Source: an uncultured Spirochaetaceae bacterium
Lineage (GTDB): Bacteria > Spirochaetota > Spirochaetia > Treponematales > Treponemataceae
Direction: 5' to 3'
NCBI GenBank assembly: GCA_902799965.1
Contig: CADCCO010000007.1
Span: 1 to 46,204, forward strand
DNA length: 46,204 bases
Shown here: positions 17,136 to 26,900 of the stretch, one piece after another
Position numbering within the stretch: the first letter of the stretch is position 1
Layout of the letters: each line of letters begins with the position of its first letter
Position numbers and translations under genes: made by a program
Notes under the pieces: generated by a model
The model's database searches: none
The model's input: only the letters and a program-made list of their open reading frames with translations
What the model was told of the DNA's origin: nothing

Positions 17136-20100
17136 ATGGAATTTGCAGAAAGCGCGACATTTAAGAAAATACCTTCGCCCATACGTTTTGGAATTGACGT
17201 AGGCTCGACCACCGTTAAAGTGGCCGCGCTGGGCCAAAACGACGAGCTTCTTTACAGCGCCTACGAGCGCCACCGCGCCGACATTCGCTCAACGATTATC
17301 TCAGTTGTAAACAACGCCCTTGACTCTTTGGAAAAGCAATGCCCGGACGGCGCGGCGCAAACCCTTAGCGTAAAGGTCACCGGAAGCGGCGGCTTGGCCG
17401 TAAGCCAGTGGCTCAACGTTCCCTTTATTCAGGAAGTAATCGCGGCCACAACCGCCGTCCGAAAGATAATTCCGCAAACCGACGTCGTCATCGAGCTTGG
17501 CGGCGAGGACGCAAAAATCACGTATTTTAAAGGCGGCGTAGAGCAGCGCATGAACGGAACTTGCGCGGGCGGAACCGGCGCCTTCATCGACCAAATGGCC
17601 GCCCTTTTGGAAACCGACGCGGGCGGATTGAACGAATTGGCGGCCGGAGCCAGCACGATTTATCCAATCGCCGCGCGCTGCGGAGTTTTCGCCAAGACCG
17701 ACGTTCAGCCCCTTATCAACGAAGGCGCTCGCCGCGAGGACATAGCGGCCTCGATTTACCAAGCGGTTGTAACGCAAACGATTTCCGGCCTTGCGTGCGG
17801 AAAGCCCATCAGGGGCCGCGTGGCCTTTTTGGGCGGACCCTTGCACTTTATGGAGCAGTTGCGCCGCCGCTTTATCGAAACTCTTAAGCTGCGTCCGGAC
17901 GAAATAATCGTTCCTGAAAATTCCCAGCTCTTTGTGGCGCAGGGTGCGGCTTATTCGGCGGAGCGCAATTTTGTTTGCGGCCCCGGCGAAGAAAAGTTCA
18001 ACTTTCCTACAATACAAGAATTCCGCGAGTCGCTGAAAAATCTTGTCGGCGCGGAGCTGCATGAAGTCCAGCGCTTGGAGCCGCTTTTCAAAGACGAAGA
18101 AGAGCTTAAGGAATTCCGCGAGCGCCACGCCGGCGAAAAGGCTTTGCGGGGCGACTTGGATTCCACCAAAGGCCCGGTCTTCCTTGGACTGGATTCTGGC
18201 TCAACGACAACCAAGGCGGTTTTGATAGATTCCGAAGGCCGCATCTTGTGGAACTTTTACACGGCCAACGCCGGAAACCCGGTTGACATCGCCGTTCAGA
18301 CTTTGAAAGATTTGTACGCCCGCCTGCCCAAAGACGTTTACATCGCGCGCGCCGTTTCCACCGGTTACGGCGAGGCGCTTTTCCAGGCGGCCTTGGGCGT
18401 TGACGCAGGCGAGGTAGAAACAATCACCCACTTTAGGGCGGCCGACTTTTTTGTTCCCGGCGTTGAATTCCTTTTGGACATCGGCGGCCAGGACATGAAG
18501 TGCCTTCGCATGAAGGACGGCGCGATTTCTTCGATTCAATTGAACGAGGCCTGTTCTTCCGGCTGCGGAAGCTTCCTTGACAATTTTGCCCGCACGATGG
18601 GAATGGACGTGCGAGAGTTCAGCCAAAAGGCTTTGACCGCCCAGCAGCCCGTTGACCTGGGAAGCCGCTGCACGGTCTTTATGAACAGCCGCGTAAAGCA
18701 GGCGCAAAAAGAAGGCGCCACCGTCGCCGACATTTCCGCCGGCCTTTCTTACTCTGTAATCAAGAACGCTTTGTTCAAAGTAATAAAGTTGCGCCGCGCC
18801 AGCGACATCGGAACAAAGGTTGTCGTCCAAGGCGGAACTTTCAACAACGACGCGGTTTTGCGCGCCTTTGAAAAAATTTCGGGCGTGAACGTTTTCCGCC
18901 CGGACGTTGCCGGCCTTATGGGCGCTTACGGCTCTGCGCTTATCGCGCTTGACCAGTGGCGCGACTTGATGGCGCCAAAGCCGGGCGAGCCGGAGGGAAC
19001 GGTTCACGACGTTCGCACCGGTTTGGCGACGCTTGAGCAGCTTGAAAATTTCCACGTTGACTTGGAATTGCGCCGCTGCGGAAAATGCCAGAACAACTGC
19101 TTGCTTACGATAAACACGTTCACTACAAAAGACAAGGACGGAAAGGAAGTTTCCCGCGCCTTCGTTACCGGAAATCGTTGCGAGCGCGGCGCCGAGCTTG
19201 GAGAAAAAGTTTCGGTCATTGACGCGAGCAACAAGGCGGCTTCCAAGTTGGACGGCTCGGACGAGGCGGGCATACCAAACCTCTTTGCCTGGAAGTACAA
19301 GCGCGTCTTTGACTACACGCCGCTTTCGCTGCAAGACGCGCCGCTTGGCGAAGTCGGACTTCCGCGCGTTCTCAACATGTACGAAAACTATCCCCTTTGG
19401 TTCACCTTCTTCACCAAGCTGGGCTTTAGGGTTCGCCTTAGTCCGCGCTCGACAAGAAGCGTTTACGAAAAGGGCTTGGAAAGCATTCCGTCAGAATCGG
19501 TTTGCTATCCCGGAAAAATTTCGCACGGCCACGTGGAAAGCCTTTTAAAGGCGGGAGTCAAGTTCATCTTCTACCCCTGCGCTCCCTACGAAAAGCAGGA
19601 AGACAAGGGCGCGGGAAACCACTACAACTGCCCGATTGTCACAAGCTATCCCGAAGTCTTGCGCAACAACATCGACGCGCTGCGGCAAGATTCTTCAATA
19701 TTGTACCTTGACCCCTTCTTGCCGATTTACGACAAGAACCGTTTGGCCTACCGCTTGTTTGAGGAATTGCATCCGCACTTTAGGCAAATCACTTTTGAAA
19801 AAGTCATGCGCGCCGTTGACGACGCTTGGGCCGAGCAGGAAAAATTCCGCGCCGAGATTCAGCAAAAGGGCGAAGAGGCCTTGGAGCGAATAATCACTCT
19901 TGGCGTTCACGGAATCGTTTTGAGCGGCCGCCCCTACCACCTTGATCCGGAAATCAACCACGGAATTCCTGAGATGATTCACGGCTTGGGCTTGGCGGTC
20001 TTTACCGAAGACTCTGTGGCGCACCTTGGCTCGATCGAGCGCCCCTTGCGCATAATCGACCAGTGGGTCTACCACAACCGCCTTTACCGCGCGGCCGCCT

Positions 20101-21710
20101 TTGTAAGCGAAATGCCCAACTTGGAATTGGTTCAGCTTACCAGCTTTGGCTGCGGCTTGGACGCGGTCACCGCCGACCAAGTTGACGAAATACTAAAGAG
20201 CAAGGGCAGGATGTACACGCTGATTAAGATTGACGAAGGAAGCAATCTTGGCGCCGTCCGCATCCGCATCCGCAGCCTCATCGCCGCCGTAAAGGCGCAC
20301 GAACGAAACCACACGCGCCCGCAATACAAGTCGTCCGCCTACAAGCGCCAGGTCTTTACAAAAGAAATGCGCTACAAGCACACGATTGTAGCGCCGCAAA
20401 TGTCGCCGATCCACTTTAGGCTGATTCAAAAGGCCTTCAATTGCTCGGGCTATAAATTTGAAGTTCTGGACGCTGTCGACCCCAAGGCCGTTGAAACAGG
20501 ATTGAAGTTTGTAAACAACGACGCTTGTTATCCTTCGATTTTGGTCGCCGGCCAAATGATCGCCGCGCTGGAGTCGGGCAAGTATGACTTGAACAACACT
20601 TCGCTAATCATAAGCCAAACAGGCGGCGGTTGCCGAGCCACCAACTACATCGGCTTTATCCGCCGCGCGCTGAACGACGCGGGCTGGCAGGACATACCTG
20701 TTTTGTCTTTGAGCGCGCAGGGCTTTGAAAAGAACCCAGGCTTTAAGATTACGCTTCCGCTTTTGCACCGCGCCTTGATGGCGATTATGGTCGGCGACGT
20801 TTTGATGCGCGTCCTTTACCGCATCAGGCCCTACGAAAAAGTTCCGGGCAGCGCCAACGCCCTTTACGAAAAGTGGAACGCGCGCGCGGAAAAGCAATTG
20901 GAGTCGACTTCTATTCACGGCTACCATAAATTGCTCAAGAACATCATAAAGGAATTTGACGAGCTTCCCTTGCTTCCGATAAAAAAGCCGCGCGTCGGCG
21001 TTGTCGGAGAAATCTTGGTCAAGTTCCATCCAACGGCCAACAACAACATTGTCGAGACAATCGAAAAGGAAGGCGCCGAGTGCGTCATGCCGGACTTGGC
21101 GGACTTCTTCTTCTATTCGTTCAGCACCGGCATTTTCCGCCACGAGCAGTTGGCCTTCCCCAAAAAGACGGAGCGCAACGCAAAGCTCTTTGTTTGGTTT
21201 ATGGAACTTTACCGCCGCGACATGAAGCGCTTCCTAAAGAATTCGCGCCGCTTTGACGCTCCGTCGTCGATTTACGAATTGATGAAGGGCGTTGACGACA
21301 TCGTTCAGCTTGGAAACATCACCGGCGAAGGCTGGTTCTTGACCGCGGAAATGGTCGAACTTATCCATTCGGGCGTTCCCAGCATAGCCTGCGTCCAGCC
21401 CTTTGCCTGCTTGCCCAATCACGTCACCGGAAAGGGAATGATAAAGGAATTGCGCCGCCGCTATCCCGGCACCAACATCAGCGCGATTGACTATGATCCC
21501 GGCTCCAGCGAAGTCAACCAGTTGAACCGTTTGAAGCTCTTGCTTTCAAACGCGCCCGCGGGAAAGCATCCTGACGAAACGCCCAAGGGAATGATTTGGA
21601 CTCCCGACGGCGAAGTCGAGCCGCAAACGCGTTTGGCCGAGGGCGCTCTTTTTGTCGACCCGGAGCCGGTCGCCGAAAGCGACGTGCCGCCGGTATTGGA
21701 CGCAAGCTAG
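17136..21710 (+). CDS. Acyl-CoA dehydratase activase-type protein with two ATPase domains and a DUF2229-like C-terminal half
   Basis: A 1524-residue cytosolic protein. Two ASKHA-type activator domains lie in tandem. The first (~14-280) has GIDVGSTTVK, IELGGEDAK and the cysteine region NGTCAGGTGAF with ARCGVF. The second (~345-640) has LDSGSTTTK, LDIGGQDMK, NEACSSGCGSF and SRCTVF. The cysteines fit the 4Fe-4S cluster that activators hold at the dimer interface. The C-terminal half carries DUF2229-like and 2-hydroxyacyl-CoA-dehydratase-like stretches (PSESVCYPGKISHGHV, NNDACYPSILVAGQM). Such activators use ATP to drive one electron into a radical dehydratase. No separate dehydratase is encoded nearby, so the target is unknown. 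An upstream in-frame ATG at 17058 is rejected because it precedes the promoter. Confidence 0.88.
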   Translation: MEFAESATFKKIPSPIRFGIDVGSTTVKVAALGQNDELLYSAYERHRADIRSTIISVVNNALDSLEKQCPDGAAQTLSVKVTGSGGLAVSQWLNVPFIQEVIAATTAVRKIIPQTDVVIELGGEDAKITYFKGGVEQRMNGTCAGGTGAFIDQMAALLETDAGGLNELAAGASTIYPIAARCGVFAKTDVQPLINEGARREDIAASIYQAVVTQTISGLACGKPIRGRVAFLGGPLHFMEQLRRRFIETLKLRPDEIIVPENSQLFVAQGAAYSAERNFVCGPGEEKFNFPTIQEFRESLKNLVGAELHEVQRLEPLFKDEEELKEFRERHAGEKALRGDLDSTKGPVFLGLDSGSTTTKAVLIDSEGRILWNFYTANAGNPVDIAVQTLKDLYARLPKDVYIARAVSTGYGEALFQAALGVDAGEVETITHFRAADFFVPGVEFLLDIGGQDMKCLRMKDGAISSIQLNEACSSGCGSFLDNFARTMGMDVREFSQKALTAQQPVDLGSRCTVFMNSRVKQAQKEGATVADISAGLSYSVIKNALFKVIKLRRASDIGTKVVVQGGTFNNDAVLRAFEKISGVNVFRPDVAGLMGAYGSALIALDQWRDLMAPKPGEPEGTVHDVRTGLATLEQLENFHVDLELRRCGKCQNNCLLTINTFTTKDKDGKEVSRAFVTGNRCERGAELGEKVSVIDASNKAASKLDGSDEAGIPNLFAWKYKRVFDYTPLSLQDAPLGEVGLPRVLNMYENYPLWFTFFTKLGFRVRLSPRSTRSVYEKGLESIPSESVCYPGKISHGHVESLLKAGVKFIFYPCAPYEKQEDKGAGNHYNCPIVTSYPEVLRNNIDALRQDSSILYLDPFLPIYDKNRLAYRLFEELHPHFRQITFEKVMRAVDDAWAEQEKFRAEIQQKGEEALERIITLGVHGIVLSGRPYHLDPEINHGIPEMIHGLGLAVFTEDSVAHLGSIERPLRIIDQWVYHNRLYRAAAFVSEMPNLELVQLTSFGCGLDAVTADQVDEILKSKGRMYTLIKIDEGSNLGAVRIRIRSLIAAVKAHERNHTRPQYKSSAYKRQVFTKEMRYKHTIVAPQMSPIHFRLIQKAFNCSGYKFEVLDAVDPKAVETGLKFVNNDACYPSILVAGQMIAALESGKYDLNNTSLIISQTGGGCRATNYIGFIRRALNDAGWQDIPVLSLSAQGFEKNPGFKITLPLLHRALMAIMVGDVLMRVLYRIRPYEKVPGSANALYEKWNARAEKQLESTSIHGYHKLLKNIIKEFDELPLLPIKKPRVGVVGEILVKFHPTANNNIVETIEKEGAECVMPDLADFFFYSFSTGIFRHEQLAFPKKTERNAKLFVWFMELYRRDMKRFLKNSRRFDAPSSIYELMKGVDDIVQLGNITGEGWFLTAEMVELIHSGVPSIACVQPFACLPNHVTGKGMIKELRRRYPGTNISAIDYDPGSSEVNQLNRLKLLLSNAPAGKHPDETPKGMIWTPDGEVEPQTRLAEGALFVDPEPVAESDVPPVLDAS

Positions 21711-21721
21711 GGGAGCGATGG

Positions 21722-23191
21722 ATGAACGTTAGGGTGGAGCGGAAAAAAACATTTGCAAAAAATCTTCGCGCAAAGGCGGCTCGCGCGCTTTTTAAAAAAG
21801 GCGCGCTATTCGCGGCTCTTTCGCTTTTTTGCGCGCCGCTTTTCGCCGACTGGAATTCTTTGAGCATACCCGATTCGGCGGAAATCCGCCGCCAAATTTC
21901 GCGCGAATGGTTTGAGTCTTCGCTTGACGTTTTGCGCGGTCTCAATTCAGAAATTCGGACAAACCAAATCGGCGTTCAGTTCCAAGTCCGCTTGGAAGAG
22001 CAGCAGGAAGTTTTCTTGACAATCGTGGCGCCTAAGAGCCAGATGAAGGTTGACGTTTACGAGGCGGCGGGCGTCAGAACCGCCACCGAAGACTCCTACA
22101 ATATGGAAAGCCCCGGCGCTTGGATTTTGGTTCGCTCCAAAAAAGACGGAAGCCCGCTTCTTTCGCGCTATTACTTTGCGAAAGACCCCGGAGTTTACGT
22201 CCAGTTCCGCCCAAACAAAGAAGCGTCGCTTGCGGACCTTGTGATTTTTGAAAACTACGCCGCGCGCGGAGTTCCGCTTGGCGTTCCGTTTGAAAAATTC
22301 TACACCGCTTCTTTTGCCGAAATTCAGGGCCTTACAAAAGGCAACTTGCCGTGGAAGAACGTTGAGCCTAGGGCCGGCCATTACGACGACACGCTTGTGA
22401 TGATTCAAACAATCCGGGATTCTTTGGGCAACATCGCCTACGTCGACGACGCGGCCTACAACGAGGAAGGAAAGCCGGTCGCGATTCACAACGGCCAGGC
22501 TCGCTTTGTTCCTGAAAATTTTCGCAGAAGCCTTACACTTTCGTCAGCTGGCTTTGTAAAATGGATTTGCGACGGCTTGGTCGAGCCGCTGGCCGGCAGC
22601 TACTTAAAGTTGGGGCCGCTTGTAAAGGAAACGGTCGAGACAAATCCAACCGGATCGCAAGGCGTTTTGGCAAGCCGCTGGAACGCCAACTTTAGCTTGG
22701 ACTGGACGCGCAATTTGGCGGCGGCGGTCCTGAGCGTCCGCTCAAAGAAAACGATTATGTATCCTGATTCCGGCGTTGACGTTTCCATCGAGCCGTTCGC
22801 CGCCCGCTGGACGGCTAACGGCGTTCAAAGCGCCGCCGGCTACATAAAAAACACCGGCTACAAAATTCAATACCTAAAGCCGCTGCTTTACGTTTTGGCC
22901 ACGCTGAATCCGCAGTACTTTTACTTGGCGGCGATTCGTCAAACGGGCAAGGACGCGAAGGGAAACGAAATAAAGGTTTTCAACGACGCGGCGGCGATTT
23001 TTCCATACTTTGATTCGGAAGGAAGATTCAAGGCGACCGTTTTTTACGACGGCGCCGAATATACATTGCAGCAGTTTTGCGATTCGTTCGCCGGCATGAA
23101 GGCGGGCGATTCGTTCGCTCATTTGACGAGGGTCAAGGCGAGCGCGAAATTTTATCCGCAAGAGCCGCCGAAGGATTTAAAAAATGATTGA
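21722..23191 (+). CDS. Exported protein of unknown function
   Basis: A 489-residue protein I cannot assign. The N-terminus is a long signal peptide (basic residues 1-26, hydrophobic core ALFAALSLFCAPLFA, cleavage probably before DWNSL). The remainder is soluble and rich in aromatic residues, with no further membrane segment. Phrases such as VFLTIVAPKSQMKVDVYE, RYYFAKDPGVYVQFRP and LQQFCDSFAGMKAGDSFAHL suggest beta-sheet-rich periplasmic folds. AGGGGAG, overlapping the previous stop region, sets the start at 21722, 11 nt after the activase gene. Its last bases overlap the HAD gene by 8 nt. The position suggests co-expression with the activase and the phosphatase, but no functional link is evident. 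Confidence 0.7.
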   Translation: MNVRVERKKTFAKNLRAKAARALFKKGALFAALSLFCAPLFADWNSLSIPDSAEIRRQISREWFESSLDVLRGLNSEIRTNQIGVQFQVRLEEQQEVFLTIVAPKSQMKVDVYEAAGVRTATEDSYNMESPGAWILVRSKKDGSPLLSRYYFAKDPGVYVQFRPNKEASLADLVIFENYAARGVPLGVPFEKFYTASFAEIQGLTKGNLPWKNVEPRAGHYDDTLVMIQTIRDSLGNIAYVDDAAYNEEGKPVAIHNGQARFVPENFRRSLTLSSAGFVKWICDGLVEPLAGSYLKLGPLVKETVETNPTGSQGVLASRWNANFSLDWTRNLAAAVLSVRSKKTIMYPDSGVDVSIEPFAARWTANGVQSAAGYIKNTGYKIQYLKPLLYVLATLNPQYFYLAAIRQTGKDAKGNEIKVFNDAAAIFPYFDSEGRFKATVFYDGAEYTLQQFCDSFAGMKAGDSFAHLTRVKASAKFYPQEPPKDLKND

Positions 23192-23855
23192 AGGAATAAA
23201 GGCTATCGCTTTTGACATTGACGGAACTCTCTATCCCGCTTACAGGCTGAACATTCGCATAGTCAAGCATTTTTTTGCGCATGCCATTGAGTTCCTTCAT
23301 TTTGGCTTGATTCGGCGGCAGCTTAGAAGAACCGCGCCGCTGGGCGACTTGTTCAAGTATCAAGCGATTTTGTTTGGAAAAAGAATGAATATGTCGTCCG
23401 ACGAGGCGATGGAGCGGCTTGACAAGACGGCCTATTCCGGCTTGGAAAAATATTTTAAGGACGTAAAGCCCTACAAGGACGTGCTTGAGACTTTCCAAAA
23501 ACTCAAGGAGGCCGGTTACAGAATCGCGCTTCTTTCTGACTTTCCGCCGGAACAAAAAGGCGAATTGTGGGGCTTGAAGCCTTATTGCGACAAAATTCTT
23601 TCAACAGAAAAAATCGGCGCGCTAAAGCCTTCAAAATATCCTTTTGGAATTTTGGCGATGGAGATGGGGCTTAAGCCGCAAGAAATTCTTTACGTGGGAA
23701 ACAGCGCCAAGTACGATGTTATGGGAGCCAAAAACGCGGGAATGATGACCGCTTATTTGGAGCCCTTTTGGCGCAGGCTTTTTAGAAAGCCGTTAAAGGA
23801 AGCGGACATTTCGTTCAAGGATTATCGACAGTTTCAAAAATATGCGCTAGAATAA
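23184..23855 (+). CDS. HAD-family hydrolase (subfamily IA-like phosphatase)
   Basis: A 223-residue cytosolic phosphatase of the haloacid dehalogenase superfamily. All four motifs are visible: AFDIDGTLYPAY (nucleophile and acid/base aspartates near residues 11 and 13), LLSDFP (about 115), the lysine in ALKPSKYPF (about 150) and YVGNSAKYDVMGAKNAGM (magnesium aspartate). A helical cap lies between motifs I and II. This resembles YjjG/Gph-like phosphatases acting on small phosphorylated metabolites; the substrate cannot be read. The ATG overlaps the end of the preceding gene by 8 nt. The 45 nt to the next gene contain no clear terminator. Confidence 0.88.
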   Translation: MIEGIKAIAFDIDGTLYPAYRLNIRIVKHFFAHAIEFLHFGLIRRQLRRTAPLGDLFKYQAILFGKRMNMSSDEAMERLDKTAYSGLEKYFKDVKPYKDVLETFQKLKEAGYRIALLSDFPPEQKGELWGLKPYCDKILSTEKIGALKPSKYPFGILAMEMGLKPQEILYVGNSAKYDVMGAKNAGMMTAYLEPFWRRLFRKPLKEADISFKDYRQFQKYALE

Positions 23856-23900
23856 AAGCGCTTAAAAAGTTGGCGTCGCTCGGCGCTTGGGTGGGGAAAT

Positions 23901-26900
23901 ATGGAAATAGTTTTAATTCTTATCTCAGTCATCATTTCTACGGGAGTGGCGTTCGCGCTTCGCGTGATGGACCGCGACAACAATTCGATGGACAAGGTTC
24001 GCCGCTACGCGGACAAGCGCGAAGAGGAATTGAACAAATTTGTCGAAGAGCGCTTTAAGACTCTCAGGAACGCGATTGTAGAGCTTGAGACAAAAAAGGA
24101 TCAAGCCGTCGCCACCGTAAAGCGCCTGAACGCCGAGATGGAGGACTACCAAAAAATAATCGCCGGCGTTCAAAAGGACAAGGGCTTGGCCGAGGCGATT
24201 GAGCAGCGAATCGTAAAATACGGAAAGGCGATAAACGAGCTTACCGACATGACCGCCGCCGTTGAGGAAAACCTAAAGCGGGTGAAGCAAGAAGGCCTTG
24301 TGGTTGATTCAGTTCGGGAGCGCATAAAGCAGAATGCTGATAATATAGAAAAAATTTCAAAGCGCATACCGACTGTGGTGGGCGACTTTGAAAAAGTGAA
24401 CGCGCAGCAGCTTAGGCTTGTAGGCGCGGACATCCTTAAAAAAGTTGACGAGCGCGTTTCCGACGTAAAGGCCCGCGCCGACCAAATTGACGCGACTACA
24501 AAAGAGGCGCTCAAGCAAAACCAAGAAGTGCTTAAGTCCGTCAACTCGTCTGTGGAATCGATTTACGCGCAGGCGGCGGACAGGGCCAAAAAGCTTGAGG
24601 ACGACGCTTTTGAAAAATTGATTGAGCAGGCCAAAAAGCGCGCCGACGAGTACAAGGCGGAATTCCGCGCCTCTAGCCAAAAGGCCGTCAACGAATTCAA
24701 CGCGGACATGAACGAAAAAATCGCCGCCGTCAAGGAGCAGACCGAAAAGTCTTTGGCCGAAATAAAGGAGTCCACCGACAAGTCGCTGGGCGGCATAAAG
24801 GCTTCGGTCTCAAATTACGCGAACGAAATAAAAGTGACCGCCAACAAATCTCTTGGCGAAATCAAGGCCAGCGTCAATTCAACCTTGGCCGAAACAAAAA
24901 AGACCGCCGACGAGCTTGCGCGCGAAAGCGCCGGAAATGGAAAGTCGCTTGAAACGATTCGCGAGCGCCTGCAGTCGCAGGTTGAGGAAATCCAAGCCAA
25001 GTACGACGGCTTGTATTCCGACTTGACGCAAAAGATTGAAGAAAAGGAAAAGGCCGCTTACGAAAAATACACCGACACCGCCAAGGCCAACATTGAGACT
25101 TACAAGAATTCCATCAATGAAAAAGTCGACGCTTACAAGACCGGCATAACAGAAAAGATTTCTGGAATGCAGGAAACGATAAAGAAGATTGTGGCCGACC
25201 TTAAGGAGCACACGGTCGCCGCGTCCAAAGAGGCCAAGGCCGAAATCGCCGAGCTTAAGGCCGTTAGCGACGCCGCGATTGCGGAAGCCAAGTCCAGCCG
25301 CGCCACCGTTGAGGAATGGAACAAGGAAGCCGGCGGGAAAATCGCCGACTACGAAAAGCGGGCCAACGAAAAGCTTGCGGCGCTTTCAAAGACTTTGGGC
25401 GACGCGGTCAAGAAGGCGATCGCCAGCTACGACGAACGCCAGATAAACGCGATGAGCGAGCTGGACGCGGATTTGGACAAGTACAAGAAGGACATGATTT
25501 ACAGATTCTCGCGGCTTGAGTCCAGCGGCGGCGACGTTGACGGCTTGGAAAAAACTTTGCGCAAGTCTATGGCCGAAACCGAGCGGCGCGTCTTTGACGA
25601 TTTTAAGGCCTTCGGCGACGCGCAGAAAAAGCAGCAGGCGGAATTTGAGAAAAAAATCAGCGAGGATTCGGCCAAGATTTCCACGCAGATTCAGGCAATC
25701 GAAGACACGATGGACGACTTGCGCAAAGAGGCCGTAAGCAAGACCTCCGAAAAACTTTCGAGCTTTGAAAACGATTTTGAAATTGACATCAAAAAGCGCG
25801 GCGACGAGATTGACGAAAAGCTTAACGCTTGGAAGCAGGGCTTTGACGACAAAATCATGGGCTTCCAAAACGGCTACGAAAATGAGCGCATCGGCATCGA
25901 AGAAAAGTACAACGAGTCGCTCAAGGAAAGGCTTGGCGTTTTTGAAAAGAAGTTTGAAGACCAAATCAAAAAGACTGCCTCAACCGTTCAAGCCAACCAA
26001 GCCGACCTTAAGGAGCAGCTGGCCGAATTGCGCGAAGGCCTCAAGGAATTCTCCAAGTCGTACAAGGCCGAGATTCAAGAAACCCTTTCTGAAAGCGACG
26101 TTGAAATCAAGGCGCAGACCAAGCGCTTTGCGGATGAAATTGACGCTCGGCTTTCGGCCTTGCAAGAAAAAGTCGTGGCTGACTTGGAAAAATTCAAAGA
26201 CGACAGCGAGACGCAAAGGCAGCTTAGCGTTGCCACTATAGAAACGGCGTTGGCCGACTTTAGTTCTTGGAAAGAAAAGTTTGGCAAGCAGCTTGAGGAT
26301 TCCAACAAAATTTTCGAGGACAGCCTTGAGCAGTTCCGCGAAAGCTCTGAAGCCAAGCAAAAAGACGCGCAGATTTTCATCAACGGCTCCATCGACGACT
26401 TTAAGCAAGACGCTCTTTCGCGACAGCAAGAGATTATGGACACGGTGGAAGAATTTAAGGCCGGCATTGAAAGCCGCCACCGCGAAATCGAAGAAATGCT
26501 TGAAAGCCTGGACACAAAGACTTCTGATTCGCTTGACGAGTATCAAGAAAAGTCCGACAGCATTTTGTCCCAGCTGCAGGATATGTACGAAAAGATGCTT
26601 GAGTCCACTGAAGAGCGCGTGCGAAACCAAAACGATTCGAGCGACAAGAAAATCCGCGCCTTGTCCGCCGAGCTTGAAAAAACGTCAAACGAAAACCGCA
26701 AGCGCCAGTCCGAATTGGTTTTGCAAATGCAAAGCGACTCAAACGAATTGCAGGCGCGGCTTGACGAATTGCAAAAAGAAGTGAACGGCGTCGCCTCGCA
26801 AATGAAGAATTACGACAAGGCCGACGACTTGAAGCGCCAGCTTGACGTAAAGCTTTCGGAAATTGCCGGAAGCTTTGACAGGCTCAAAGACTTTCAAAAA

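Noticed and set aside
18201..19334. Long open frame (377 codons) on the minus strand
   Set aside because: It is fully antisense to the activase gene, has no motif or ribosome site, and arises from the strong codon bias of the real gene.
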